NCBI GenBank assembly: GCA_037127255.1
Contig: JBANSL010000001.1
Coordinates: forward strand, 39,795,001-39,859,000
Direction: 5' to 3'
Length of the DNA: 64,000 bases
DNA from: Persicaria tinctoria
Taxonomy: Eukaryota; Streptophyta; Magnoliopsida; Caryophyllales; Polygonaceae
In this document: positions 37,560 to 50,940 of the stretch, piece after piece
Position numbering within the stretch: the stretch's first letter is position 1
Layout: every line of letters begins with the position of its first letter
Made by a program: the position numbers and the translations under genes
Notes under the pieces: generated by a model
What the model was told of the DNA's origin: nothing
Database searches by the model: none
Seen by the model: only the letters and a program-made list of their open reading frames with translations

Positions 37560-39647
37560 TTGGAGGCTTACTTGCACATCCCCGTGTTCGAAAGACCCGT
37601 CATTGCTAAATTTATTCTCCTTGGAGGCTTACTGCATGTGCATCTGTGCTTAAAGCGCACGCGATCACTAAATTTATGCTCCTTGGAGGCTTACTTGCAC
37701 ATCCCCGTGTTTGAAAGACACGTGATTGCTAAATTTATTCTCCTTGGAGGCTTACTACTTGCGCATCCGAGCTTAAAGCGCATGCGATCGCTAAATTTAT
37801 TCTCCTTGGAGGCTTACTTGCACATCCCTGTGTTCGAAAGGCACGTGATTCCTAACTTTATTCTCCTTGGAGGCTTATTGCATTCACATCTATGCTTAAA
37901 GCCCCCACAAACGCTAAATTTATTCTCCTTGGAGGCTTACTTTCACATCCCCGTGATCAAAAGACACGTGATTGGTAAATTTAATTCTCCTTGGAGGCTT
38001 ACTTTCACATCCATGTGTTCGAAAGACATGTGATTACTAAATTTATTCTCCTTGGAGGCTTACTTGCACATCCCTGTGTTCGAAAAACACATGATTGCTA
38101 AATTTATTTTACTTGGAGGCTTACCGCATGCGCATCCAAGCTTAAAGCGCACGCAATCACTAAATTTATTCTCCTTGGAGGCTTGCTTGGACATCCCTGT
38201 GTTCGAAAGACACGTGATTGCTAAATTTATTCTCCTTGGAGGCATATTTGCACATCCCCGTGTTCGAAAGACACGTGATTGCTAAATTTATTTTCCTTGG
38301 AGGCTGGCTTACACATCCCCGTGTTCGAAAGACACGTGATTCCTAAATTTATTCTCCTTGGAGGCTTACTGCATGCGCATCCGTGCTTAAAGCGCACGCG
38401 ATCACTAAATTTATTCTCCTTGGAGGCTTACTTGCACATCCCCGGGTTCGAAAGACACGTGATTGCAAAATTTATTCTCCTTTTAGGCTTACTGCATGAG
38501 CATCCGTTCTTAAAGCGCATGCGGTCGCTAAATTAATTCTCCTTGGAGGCTTACTTGCACATCCCCGTGTTCGAAAGACACGTCATTGCTAAATTTATTC
38601 TCCTTGGACGCTTACTGCATGTGCATCTGTGCTTAAAGCGCACGCGATCACTAAATTTATGCTCCTTGGAGGCTTACTTGCACATCCCCGTGTTTGAAAG
38701 ACACGGGATTGCTAAATTTATTCTCCTTGGAGGCTTATTTGCACATCCCCGTGTTTGAAAGACACATGATTACTATATTTATTCTCCGTGGAGGCTTACT
38801 TGCACATCCCCGTGTTCGAAAGACACGTGATTAATAAATTTATTCTCCTTGGAGGCTTACTACTTGCGCATCCGTGCTTAAAGCGCATGCGATCGCTAAA
38901 TTTATTCTCCTTGGAGGCTTACTTGCACATCCCTGTGTTCGAAAGGCACGTGATTGCTAAATTTATTCTCCTTGGAGGCTTATTGCATTCACATCTATGC
39001 TTAAAGCCCCCACAAACGCTAAATTTATTCTCCTTGGAGGCTTACTTTCACATCCCCGTGTTCGAAAGACACGTGATTGGTAAATTTAATTCTCCTTGGA
39101 GGCTTACTTGCACATCCACGTGTTCGAAAGACATGTGATTACTAAATTTATTCTCCTTGGAGGCTTACTTGCACATCCCTGTGTTCGAAAAACACATGAT
39201 TACTAAATTTATTTTACTTGGAGGCTTACCGAATGCGCATCCAAGCTTAAAGCGCACGCAATCACTAAATTTATTCTCCTTGGAGGCTTGCTTGGACATC
39301 CCTGTGTTCGAAAGACACGTGATTGCTAAATTTATTCTCCTTTGAGGCTTATTTGCACATCCCAGTGTTCGAAAGACACGTGATTGCTAAATTTATTCTC
39401 CTTGGAGTCTTACTTACATATCCCCGTGTTCGAAAGACAGGTGATTGCTAAATTTATTCTCCTTGGAGGCTTACTGCATGCGCATCCGTGCTTAAAGCGC
39501 AAGCGATCACTAAATTTATTCTCCTTGGAGGCTTACTTGCACATCCCCGGGTTCGAAAGACACGTGATTGCTAAATTCATTCTCCTTTTAGGCTTACTAC
39601 ATGCGCATCCGTTCTTAAAGCGCATGCGGTCGCTAAATTAATTCTCC
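37560..39647 (+). repeat. 2,088 bp HOR, copy 2
   Basis: Near-identical to copy 1. Differences are single bases such as AAAGACCCGTC near 37,594 and GAGGCTGGCTTACAC near 38,301. Its last about 860 bp (from 38,788) simultaneously match the 1,902 bp series. Confidence 0.82.
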
Positions 39648-41058
39648 TTGGAGGCTTACTTGCACATCCCCGTGTTCGAAAGACCCGTCATTGCTAAATT
39701 TATTCTCCTTGGAGGCTTACTGCATGTGCATCTGTGCTTAAAGCGCACGCGATCACTAAATTTATGCTCCTTGGAGGCTTACTTGCACATCCCCGTGTTT
39801 GAAAGACACGTGATTGCTAAATTTATTCTCCTTGGAGGCTTATTTGCACATCCCCGTGTTCGAAAGACACATGATTACTATATTTATTCTTTGTGGAGGC
39901 TTACTTGCACATCCCCGCGTTCGAAAGACACGTGATTAATAAATTTATTCTCCTTGGAGGCTTACTACTTGCGCATCCGTTCTTAAAGCGCACGCGATCG
40001 CTAAATTTATTCTCCTTGGAGGCTTACTTGCACATCCCTGTGTTCGAAAGGCACGTGATTACTAAATTTATTCTCCTTGGAGCCTTATTGCATTCACATC
40101 TGTGCTTAAAGCCCCCACAAACGCTAAATTTATTCTCCTTGTAGGCTTACTTGCACATCCCCGTGTTCGAAAGACACGTGATTGGTAAATTTAATTCTCC
40201 TTGGAAGCTTACTTGCACATCCACGTGTTCGAAAGATATGTGATTACTAAATTTATTCTCCTTGGAGGCTTACTTACACATCCCCGTGTTCGAAAGACAC
40301 GTGATTCCTAAATTTATTTTCCTTGGAGGCTAACTTGCACATCCCCGGGTTCGAAAGACACTTGATTGCTAAATTCATTCTCCTTTTAGGCTTACTGCAT
40401 GCACATCCGTTCTTAAAGCGCATGCGGTGGATAAATTAATTCTCCTTGGAGGCTTACTTGCAATCCCCGTGTTCGAAAGACACGTCATTGCTAAATTTAT
40501 TCTCCTTGGAGGCTCACTGCATGTGCATCTGTGCTTAAAGCGCACGCGATCACTAAATTTATGCTCCTTGGAGGCTTACTTGCACATCCCCGTGTTTGAA
40601 AGACACGTGATTGCTAAATTTATTCTCCTTGGAGGCTTATTTGCACATCCCCGTGTTCGAAAGACACATGATTACTATATTTATTCTCCTTGGAGGCTTA
40701 CTTGCACATCCCCGTGTTCGAAAGACACGTGATTAATAAATTGATTCTCCTTGGAGGCTTTCTACTTGCGCATCTGTGCTTAACGCGCACGCGATCGCTA
40801 AATTTATTCTCCTTGGAGGCTTACTTGCACATCCCTGTGTTCGAAAGGCACGTGATTGCTAAATTTATTCTCCTTGGAGGCTTATTGCATTCACATCTAT
40901 GCTTAAAGCCCCCACAAACGCTAAATTTATTCTCCTTGGAGGCTTACTTTCACATCCCCGTGTTCGAAAGACACGTGATTGGTAAATTTAATTCTCCTTG
41001 GAGGCTTACTTGCACATCCACGTGTTCGAAAGACATGTGATTACTAAATTTATTCTCC
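39157..41058 (+). repeat. 1,902 bp HOR, copy 1 (31 monomers)
   Basis: I enumerated 31 monomers, with B units at positions 2, 6, 8, 10, 14, 16, 21, 23, 27 and 29. Lengths add up exactly: 31 x 61 + 10 B bases + 2 long cores - 1 (GCAATCCCC) = 1,902. Monomers 5-18 and 19-31 are two versions of the same block, the second lacking one B. The HOR is therefore a 4-monomer leader plus a duplicated 13/14-mer. This copy has private variants CTTACATATCC and GACAGGTG near 39,415-39,440. Confidence 0.9.
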
Positions 41059-42960
41059 TTGGAGGCTTACTTGCACATCCCTGTGTTCGAAAAACACATG
41101 ATTACTAAATTTATTTTACTTGGAGGCTTACCGAATGCGCATCCAAGCTTAAAGCGCACGCAATCACTAAATTTATTCTCCTTGGAGGCTTGCTTGGACA
41201 TCCCTGTGTTCGAAAGACACGTGATTGCTAAATTTATTCTCCTTGGAGGCTTATTTGCACATCCCAGTGTTCGAAAGACACGTGATTGCTAAATTTATTC
41301 TCCTTGGAGTCTTACTTACACATCCCCGTGTTCGAAAGACACGTGATTGCTAAATTTATTCTCCTTGGAGGCTTACTGCATGCGCATCCGTGCTTAAAGC
41401 GCAAGCGATCACTAAATTTATTCTCCTTGGAGGCTTACTTGCACATCCCCGGGTTCGAAAGACACGTGATTGCTAAATTCATTCTCCTTTTAGGCTTACT
41501 ACATGCGCATCCGTTCTTAAAGCGCATGCGGTCGCTAAATTAATTCTCCTTGGAGGCTTACTTGCACATCCCCGTGTTCGAAAGACCCGTCATTGCTAAA
41601 TTTATTCTCCTTGGAGGCTTACTGCATGTGCATCTGTGCTTAAAGCGCACGCGATCACTAAATTTATGCTCCTTGGAGGCTTACTTGCACATCCCCGTGT
41701 TTGAAAGACACGTGATTGCTAAATTTATTCTCCTTGGAGGCTTATTTGCACATCCCCGTGTTCGAAAGACACATGATTACTATATTTATTCTTTGTGGAG
41801 GCTTACTTGCACATCCCCGCGTTCAAAAGACACGTGATTAATAAATTTATTCTCCTTGGAGGCTTACTACTTGCGCATCCGTTCTTAAAGCGCACGCGAT
41901 CGCTAAATTTATTCTCCTTGGAGGCTTACTTGCACATCCCTGTGTTCGAAAGGCACGTGATTACTAAATTTATTCTCCTTGGAGCCTTATTGCATTCACA
42001 TCTGTGCTTAAAGCCCCCACAAACGCTAAATTTATTCTCCTTGTAGGCTTACTTGCACATCCCCGTGTTCGAAAGACACGTGATTGGTAAATTTAATTCT
42101 CCTTGGAAGCTTACTTGCACATCCACGTGTTCAAAAGATATGTGATTACTAAATTTATTCTCCTTGGAGGCTTACTTACACATCCCCGTGTTCGAAAGAC
42201 ACGTGATTCCTAAATTTATTTTCCTTGGAGGCTTACTTGCACATCCCCGGGTTCGAAAGACACGTGATTGCTAAATTCATTCTCCTTTTAGGCTTACTGC
42301 ATGCACATCCGTTCTTAAAGCGCATGCGGTGGATAAATTAATTCTCCTTGGAGGCTTACTTGCAATCCCCGTGTTCGAAAGACACGTCATTGCTAAATTT
42401 ATTCTCCTTGGAGGCTCACTGCATGTGCATCTGTGCTTAAAGCGCACGCGATCACTAAATTTATGCTCCTTGGAGGCTTACTTGCACATCCCCGTGTTTG
42501 AAAGACACGTGATTGCTAAATTTATTCTCCTTGGAGGCTTATTTGCACATCCCCGTGTTCGAAAGACACATGATTACTATATTTATTCTCCTTGGAGGCT
42601 TACTTGCACATCCCCGTGTTCGAAAGACACGTGATTAATAAATTGATTCTCCTTGGAGGCTTTCTACTTGCGCATCTGTGCTTAACGCGGACGCGATCGC
42701 TAAATTTATTCTCCTTGGAGGCTTACTTGCACATCCCTGTGTTCGAAAGGCACGTGATTGCTAAATTTATTCTCCTTGGAGGCTTATTGCATTCACATCT
42801 ATGCTTAAAGCCCCCACAAACGCTAAATTTATTCTCCTTGGAGGCTTACTTTCACATCCCCGTGTTCGAAAGACACGTGATTGGTAAATTTAATTCTCCT
42901 TGGAGGCTTACTTGCACATCCACGTGTTCGAAAGACATGTGATTACTAAATTTATTCTCC
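41059..42960 (+). repeat. 1,902 bp HOR, copy 2
   Basis: Near-identical to its neighbours. Private differences seen include CGCGTTCAAAAGAC near 41,820, TGTTCAAAAGATATG near 42,130 and CGCGGACGCG near 42,688. Confidence 0.9.
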
Positions 42961-44862
42961 TTGGAGGCTTACTTGCACATCCCTGTGTTCGAAAAATACA
43001 TGATTACTAAATTTATTTTACTTGGAGGCTTACCGAATGCGCATCCAAGCTTAAAGCGCACGCAATCACTAAATTTATTCTCCTTGGAGGCTTGCTTGGA
43101 CATCCCTGTGTTCGAAAGACACGTGATTGCTAAATTTATTCTCCTTGGAGGCTTATTTGCACATCCCAGTGTTCGAAAGACACGTGATTGCTAAATTTAT
43201 TCTCCTTGGAGTCTTACTTACACATCCCCGTGTTCGAAAGACACGTGATTGCTAAATTTATTCTCCTTGGAGGCTTACTGCATGCGCATCCGTGCTTAAA
43301 GCGCAAGCGATCACTAAATTTATTCTCCTTGGAGGCTTACTTGCACATCCCCGGGTTCGAAAGACACGTGATTGCTAAATTCATTCTCCTTTTAGGCTTA
43401 CTACATGCGCATCCGTTCTTAAAGCGCATGCGGTCGCTAAATTAATTCTCCTTGGAGGCTTACTTGCACATCCCCGTGTTCGAAAGACCCGTCATTGCTA
43501 AATTTATTCTCCTTGGAGGCTTACTGCATGTGCATCTGTGCTTAAAGCGCACGCGATCACTAAATTTATGCTCCTTGGAGGCTTACTTGCACATCCCCGT
43601 GTTTGAAAGACACGTGATTGCTAAATTTATTCTCCTTGGAGGCTTATTTGCACATCCCCGTGTTCGAAAGACACATGATTACTATATTTATTCTTTGTGG
43701 AGGCTTACTTGCACATCCCCGCGTTCGAAAGACACGTGATTAATAAATTTATTCTCCTTGGAGGCTTACTACTTGCGCATCCGTTCTTAAAGCGCACGCG
43801 ATCGCTAAATTTATTCTCCTTGGAGGCTTACTTGCACATCCCTGTGTTCGAAAGGCACGTGATTACTAAATTTATTCTCCTTGGAGCCTTATTGCATTCA
43901 CATCTGTGCTTAAAGCCCCCACAAACGCTAAATTTATTCTCCTTGTAGGCTTACTTGCACATCCCCGTGTTCGAAAGACACGTGATTGGTAAATTTAATT
44001 CTCCTTGGAAGCTTACTTGCACATCCACGTGTTCGAAAGATATGTGATTACTAAATTTATTCTCCTTGGAGGCTTACTTACACATCCCCGTGTTCGAAAG
44101 ACACGTGATTCCTAAATTTATTTTCCTTGGAGGCTTACTTGCACATCCCCGGGTTCGAAAGACACGTGATTGCTAAATTCATTCTCCTTTTAGGCTTACT
44201 GCATGCACATCCGTTCTTAAAGCGCATGCGGTGGATAAATTAATTCTCCTTGGAGGCTTACTTGCAATCCCCGTGTTCGAAAGACACGTCATTGCTAAAT
44301 TTATTCTCCTTGGAGGCTCACTGCATGTGCATCTGTGCTTAAAGCGCACGCGATCACTAAATTTATGCTCCTTGGAGGCTTACTTGCACATCCCCGTGTT
44401 TGAAAGACACGTGATTGCTAAATTTATTCTCCTTGGAGGCTTATTTGCACATCCCCGTGTTCGAAAGACACATGATTACTATATTTATTCTCCTTGGAGG
44501 CTTACTTGCACATCCCCGTGTTCGAAAGACACGTGATTAATAAATTGATTCTCCTTGGAGGCTTTCTACTTGCGCATCTGTGCTTAACGCGCACGCGATC
44601 GCTAAATTTATTCTCCTTGGAGGCTTACTTGCACATCCCTGTGTTCGAAAGGCACGTGATTGCTAAATTTATTCTCCTTGGAGGCTTATTGCATTCACAT
44701 CTATGCTTAAAGCCCCCACAAACGCTAAATTTATTCTCCTTGGAGGCTTACTTTCACATCCCCGTGTTCGAAAGACACGTGATTGGTAAATTTAATTCTC
44801 CTTGGAGGCTTACTTGCACATCCACGTGTTCGAAAGACATGTGATTACTAAATTTATTCTCC
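42961..44862 (+). repeat. 1,902 bp HOR, copy 3
   Basis: Near-identical. A private difference is TTCGAAAAATACATG near 42,985. Very few differences from copy 2 imply recent amplification or ongoing homogenisation. Confidence 0.9.
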
Positions 44863-46764
44863 TTGGAGGCTTACTTGCACATCCCTGTGTTCGAAAAACA
44901 CATGATTACTAAATTTATTTTACTTGGAGGCTTACCGAATGCGCATCCAAGCTTAAAGCGCACGCAATCACTAAATTTATTCTCCTTGGAGGCTTGCTTG
45001 GACATCCCTGTGTTCGAAAGACACGTGATTGCTAAATTTATTCTCCTTGGAGGCTTATTTGCACATCCCAGTGTTCGAAAGACACGTGATTGCTAAATTT
45101 ATTCTCCTTGGAGTCTTACTTACACATCCCCGTGTTCGAAAGACACGTGATTGCTAAATTTATTCTCCTTTGAGGCTTACTGCATGCGCATCCGTGCTTA
45201 AAGCGCAAGCGATCACTAAATTTATTCTCCTTGGAGGCTTACTTGCACATCCCCGGGTTCGAAAGACACGTGATTGCTAAATTCATTCTCCTTTTAGGCT
45301 TACTACATGCGCATCCGTTCTTAAAGCGCATGCGGTCGCTAAATTAGTTCTCCTTGGAGGCTTACTTGCACATCCCCGTGTTCGAAAGACCCGTCATTGC
45401 TAAATTTATTCTCCTTGGAGGCTTACTGCATGTGCATCTGTGCTTAAAGCGCACACGATCACTAAATTTATGCTCCTTGGAGGCTTACTTGCACATCCCC
45501 GTGTTTGAAAGACACGTGATTGCTAAATTTATTCTCCTTGGAGGCTTATTTGCACATCCCCTCGTTCGAAAGACACATGATTACTATATTTATTCTTTGT
45601 GGAGGCTTACTTGCACATCCCCGCGTTCGAAAGACACGTGATTAATAAATTTATTCTCCTTGGAGGCTTACTACTTGCGCATCCGTTCTTAAAGCGCACG
45701 CGATCGCTAAATTTATTCTCCTTGGAGGCTTACTTGCACATCCCTGTGTTCGAAAGGCACGTGATTACTAAATTTATTCTCCTTGGAGCCTTATTGCATT
45801 CACATCTGTGCTTAAAGCCCCCACAAACGCTAAATTTATTCTCCTTGTAGGCTTACTTGCACATCCCCGTGTTCGAAAGACACGTGATTGGTAAATTTAA
45901 TTCTCCTTGGAAGCTTACTTGCACATCCACGTGTTTGAAAGATATGTGATTACTAAATTTATTCTCCTTGGAGGCTTACTTACACATCCCCGTGTTCGAA
46001 AGACACGTGATTCCTAAATTTATTTTCCTTGGAGGCTTACTTGCACATCCCCGGGTTCGAAATACACGTGATTGCTAAATTCATTCTCCTTTTAGGCTTA
46101 CTGCATGCACATCCGTTCTTAAAGCGCATGCGGTGGATAAATTAATTCTCCTTGGAGGCTTACTTGCAATCCCCGTGTTCGAAAGACACGTCATTGCTAA
46201 ATTTATTCTCCTTGGAGGCTCACTGCATGTGCATCTGTGCTTAAAGCGCACGCGATCACTAAATTTATGCTCCTTGGAGGCTTACTTGCACATCCCCGTG
46301 TTTGAAAGACACGTGATTGCTAAATTTATTCTCCTTGGAGGCTTATTTGCACATCCCCGTGTTCGAAAGACACATGATTACTATATTTATTCTCCTTGGA
46401 GGCTTACTTGCACATCCCCGTGTTTGAAAGACACGTGATTAATAAATTGATTCTCCTTGGAGGCTTTCTACTTGCGCATCTGTGCTTAACGCGCACGCGA
46501 TCGCTAAATTTATTCTCCTTGGAGGCTTACTTGCACATCCCTGTGTTCGAAAGGCACGTGATTGCTAAATTTGTTCTGCTTGGAGGCTTATTGCATTCGC
46601 ATCTGTGCTTAAAGCCCCCACAAACGCTAAATTTATTCTCCTTGGAGGCTTACTTTCACATCCCCGTGTTCGAAAGACACGTGATTGCTAAATTTATTCT
46701 CCTTGGAGGCTTACTTGCACATCCACGTGTTCGAAAGACATGTGATTGCGAAATTTATTCTCCT
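44863..46764 (+). repeat. 1,902 bp HOR, copy 4 (terminal)
   Basis: Matches the other copies until about 46,560. From there differences accumulate (TTTGTTCTGCTTGG, CATTCGCATCTG, and a regular core replacing GGTAAATTTAATT), marking the edge of the homogenised block. It already has more private changes than copies 2 and 3, for example AAATTAGTTC near 45,346, GCACACGATC near 45,451 and CCCCTCGTTCG near 45,558. Confidence 0.85.
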
Positions 46765-47820
46765 TAGAGACTTACTTGCATATCCCCATGTTCGAAACAC
46801 ACGTAATTGCTAAATTTATTCTACTTGGAGGCTTACCGCATGCGCATCCAAGCTTAAAGCGCACGCAATCACTAAATTTATTCTCCTTGGAGGCTTGCTT
46901 GGACACCCTGTGTTCGAATGACAAGTGATTGCTAAATTTATTTCCTTGGAGGCTTATTTGCACATCCCCGTGTTCGAAAGACACGTGATTGCTAAATTTA
47001 TTCTCCTTGGAGGCTTACTGCATGCGCATCCGTGCTTAAAGCGCACGCGATCACCAAATTTATTCTCCTTGGAGGCTTACTTGCACATCCCCGTGTTCGC
47101 AAGACACGTGATTGCTAAATTCATTCTCCTTTTAGGCTTACTGCATGTCGTCCGTTCTTAAAGCGCATGCGGTCGCTAAATTAATTCTCCTTGGAGGCTT
47201 ACTTGCACATCCCCGTGTTCGAAAGACACGTCATTGCTAAATTTATTCTCCTTGGAGGCTTACTGCATGTGCATCTGTGCTTAAAGCGCACGCGATCACT
47301 AAATTTATGCTCCTTGGAGGCTTACTTCCACATCCCCGTGTTTGAAAGACACGTGATTGCTAAATTTATTCTCCTTGGAGGCTTATTTGCACATCCCCGT
47401 GTTCGAAAGACACGTGATTAATAAATTTATTCTCCTTTGAGGCTTTCTATATGCGCATCCGTGCTTAAAGCGCACGCGATCGCTAAATTTATTCTCCTTG
47501 GAGGCGTATTGCATTCGCATCTGTGCTTAAAGCCCCCACAAACGCTAAATTTATTCTCCTTGGAAGCTTACTTTCACATCCCCGTGTTCGAAAGACACGT
47601 GATTGCTAAATTTATTCTCCTTGGAGGCTTACTTGCACATCCACGCGTTCGAAAGACACGTGATTGTGAAATTTATTCTCCTTGGAGACTTACTTGCATA
47701 TCCCCATGTTCGAAAGACACATGATTGCTAAATTTATTCTCCTTTGAGGCTTACATGCACATCCCTGTGCTCGAAAGACAGGTGATTGCTAAATTTATTC
47801 GACTTTGAGGCTTATTTGCA
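46765..47820 (+). repeat. Edge of the central domain, divergent copy
   Basis: Monomer order still resembles the 1,902 bp unit, with missing monomers and several small deletions: GGACACCCTG near 46,902, TTTATTTCCTTGG near 46,938 and GCATGTCGTCCG near 47,144. No other sequence is present. Confidence 0.65.
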
Positions 47821-50800
47821 CATCCTCGTGTTCGAATGACACGTGATTGATAAATTTATTCTCCTTGGCGGCTTACTTGCACATCCCTGTGTTCAAAAGA
47901 CACGTGATTGCTAACTTTATTCTCTTTGGAGGCTTACTGCATGCGCATCCGTGCTTAAAGCGCACGCGATCACTAAATTTATTCTCCTCGGAAGCTTACT
48001 TGCAAACCCCCGTTTTCGAAAGACACGCGATTGTTAAATTTATTCTCCATTGAGACTTATTGCATGTGCATCCGTGCTTAAAGCGCATGCGGTCGCTAAA
48101 TTTATTCTCCTTGGAGGCATAATTGCACATCCCCGGGTTCGAAAGACCATGATTGCTAAATTTATTCTCCGTTGAGGCTTATTTGCACATCCCCGTGTTC
48201 GAAAAACATGTGATAGCTAAATTTATTCTCCTTGGAGGCTTACTTGCACATCCCTGTGCTCTGAAGACACGTGATTGCTAAATTTATTCTCCTTGGAGGC
48301 TTATTTGCACATCCCCATGTTCGAAAGACACGTGATTGCTATATTTATTCTCCTTGGAGGCTTACTTGTACATCCCCGTGTTCGAAAGACACTTGATTGC
48401 TAAATTTATTCTCCTTGGAGGCTTACTTGCATGTCCCTATATTTGAAAGACACGTGATTGCTAAATTTATTCTCCTTTAAGGCTTACTTGCACATCCTCG
48501 TGTTCGAAAGACACGTGATTGCTAAATTTATTCTCCTTTGAGGCTTACTTGCACATCCCCATGTTCGAAAGACACGTGATTGCTAAATTTATTCACCTTG
48601 GAGGATTACTTGCACATCCTCGTGTTCGAAAGACACGTGATTGCTAAATTTATTCTCCTTAGAGGCTTATTGCATGCGCATCTGTGCTTAACGCGCACGC
48701 GATCACTAAATTTATGCTCCTTGAGGCTTACTTGCACATCCCCGTGTTCGAAAGACACGTGATTACTAATTATATTCTCCTTGTAGGCTTATTTGCACAT
48801 CCTCGTGTTCGATAGACACATGATTAACAAATTTATTCCCCTTGGAGGCTTACTGCATGCGCATCCGTGCTTAAAGCGCACGTGATCGCTAAATTTGTTC
48901 TCCTTGGTGGCTTACTTGCACATCCCTGTGTTCGGAAGACAGGTGATTGCTAAATTTATTCTTCTTGGAGGCTTATTTGCACATCCTCATGTTCGAATGA
49001 CACGTGATTGATAAATTTATTCTCCTTAGAGGCTTACTTACACATCCCCGTGTTCAAAAGACACGTGATTTCTAACTTTATTCTCCTTGGAGGCTTACTG
49101 CATGCGCATCCGTGCTTAAAACGCACGCGATCACTAAATTTATTCTCCTTGGAAGCTTACTTGCATATCCATCTCTTCGAAAGACACGTGATTGTTAAAT
49201 TTATTCTCCATTGTGACTTACTGCATGCGCATCCGTGCTTAAAGCGCATGTGGTCGCTAAATTTATTCTCCTTGAAGGCATAATTGCACATCCCCGTGTT
49301 CGAAAGACACGTGATTGCTAAATTTATTCTCCTTTGAGGCTTATTTGCTCATCCCCGTATTCGAAAGACACGTGATAGTAATATTTATTCTCCTTGGAGG
49401 CTTACTTGCTCTTCCCCGTATTCGAAAGACATGTGATTGCTAAATTTATTCTCCTTGGAGACTTAGTACATGCGCATCCATGCTTAAAGTGCACGCGATT
49501 ACTAAATTTATTCTCCTTTGAGGCTTACTTGCACATCCTCCTGTTTGAAAGACACGTGATTGCTATATTTATTCTCCTTGGAGGCTTACTTGCACACCCC
49601 CGTGTTCGAAAGACACTTGATTGCTAAATTTATTCTCCTTGGAGGCATACTTGCATATCCCCATATTTGAAATACACGTGATTGCTAAATTTATTCTCCT
49701 TTAAGGCTTATTGCACATCCCCGTGTTCGAAAGACACGTGATTGCTAAATTTATTCTCCTTTGAGGCTTACTTGCACATCCCCATGTTCGAAAGACACGT
49801 GATTGCTAAATTTATTCACCTTGGAGGATTACTTGCACATCATCGTGTTCGAAAGACACGTGATTGCTAAATTTATTCTCCTTAGAGGCTTATTGCATGC
49901 GCATCTGTGCTTAAAGGGCACGCGATCACTAAATTTATGCTCCTTGAGGCTTACTTGCACATCTACATGTTCGAAAGACACGTGATTACTAATTATGTTC
50001 TCCTTGGAGGCTTATTTGCACATCCCCGTGTTCGAAAGACACGTGATTGATAAATTTATTCTCCTTGGAGGCTTACTTGCACATCCCCGTGTTCGATAGA
50101 CACGTGATTAATAAATTTATTCCCCTTGGAGGCTTACTGCATGCGCATCCGTGCTTAAAGCGCACGTGATCGCTAAATTTGTTCTCCTTGGTGGCTTACT
50201 TGCACATCCCTGTGTTCGGAACACAGGTGATTGCTAAATTTATTCTTCTTAGAGGCTTATTTGCACATCCTCATGTTCGAATGACACGTGATTAAAAAAT
50301 TTATTCTCCTTGGAGGCTTACTTACACATCCCCGTGTTCAAAAGACACGTGATTTCTAACTTTATTCTCCATGGAGGGTTACTGCATGCGCATCCGTGCT
50401 TAAAGCGCACGCGATCACTAAATTTATTCTCCTTGGAAGCTTACTTGCACATCCTTGTCTTCAAAAGACACGTGATTGTTAAATTTATTCACCATTGAGA
50501 CTTACTGCATGCGAATCCGTGCTTAAAGCGCATGCGGTCGCTAAATTTATTCTCATCTGAGGCATAATTGCACATCCCTGTGTTCGAAAGACACGTGATT
50601 GCTAAATTTATTCTCGTTTGAGGCTTATTTGCACATCCCTGTGTTCGAAAGACACGTGATAGTTAAATTTATTCTCCTTCGAGGCTTACTTGCACATCCT
50701 CGTGTTCAAAAGACACATGATTGCTAAATTTATTCTCCTTGGAGGCTTACTTGCACATCCCCGTGGTCGAAAGACACGTGATTGCTAAATTTATTCTCCT

Positions 50801-50940
50801 TGGAGACTTACTGCATGGGCATCATTTCTTAAAACTCACGCAATCGCTAAATTTATTCTCCTTGGAGGCTTACTTGCACATACCTGTGTTCGGAAGACAG
50901 GTGATTGCTAAATTTATTCTACTTTGAGGCTTATTTGCAC
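47821..50940 (+). repeat. Right-domain HOR of about 3,120 bp, copy 1
   Basis: Variant order recurs at +3,119 to +3,120 bp for about 1.4 kb. Domain markers are the shortened TATGCTCCTTGAGGC monomer, GATTACTAATTATATTCTCC, GGAGGATTACTTGC, CCCCATATTTGAAAG and TTCAAAAGACACGTGATTTC. Confidence 0.68.

Noticed and set aside
32656..38245. Recurrent minus-strand frames of 61 codons beginning MPPRRINLAI
   Set aside because: Reverse-strand reading of the same A-B-A monomers. They recur only because the HOR recurs (offsets of 983, 2,334 and 2,088 bp).
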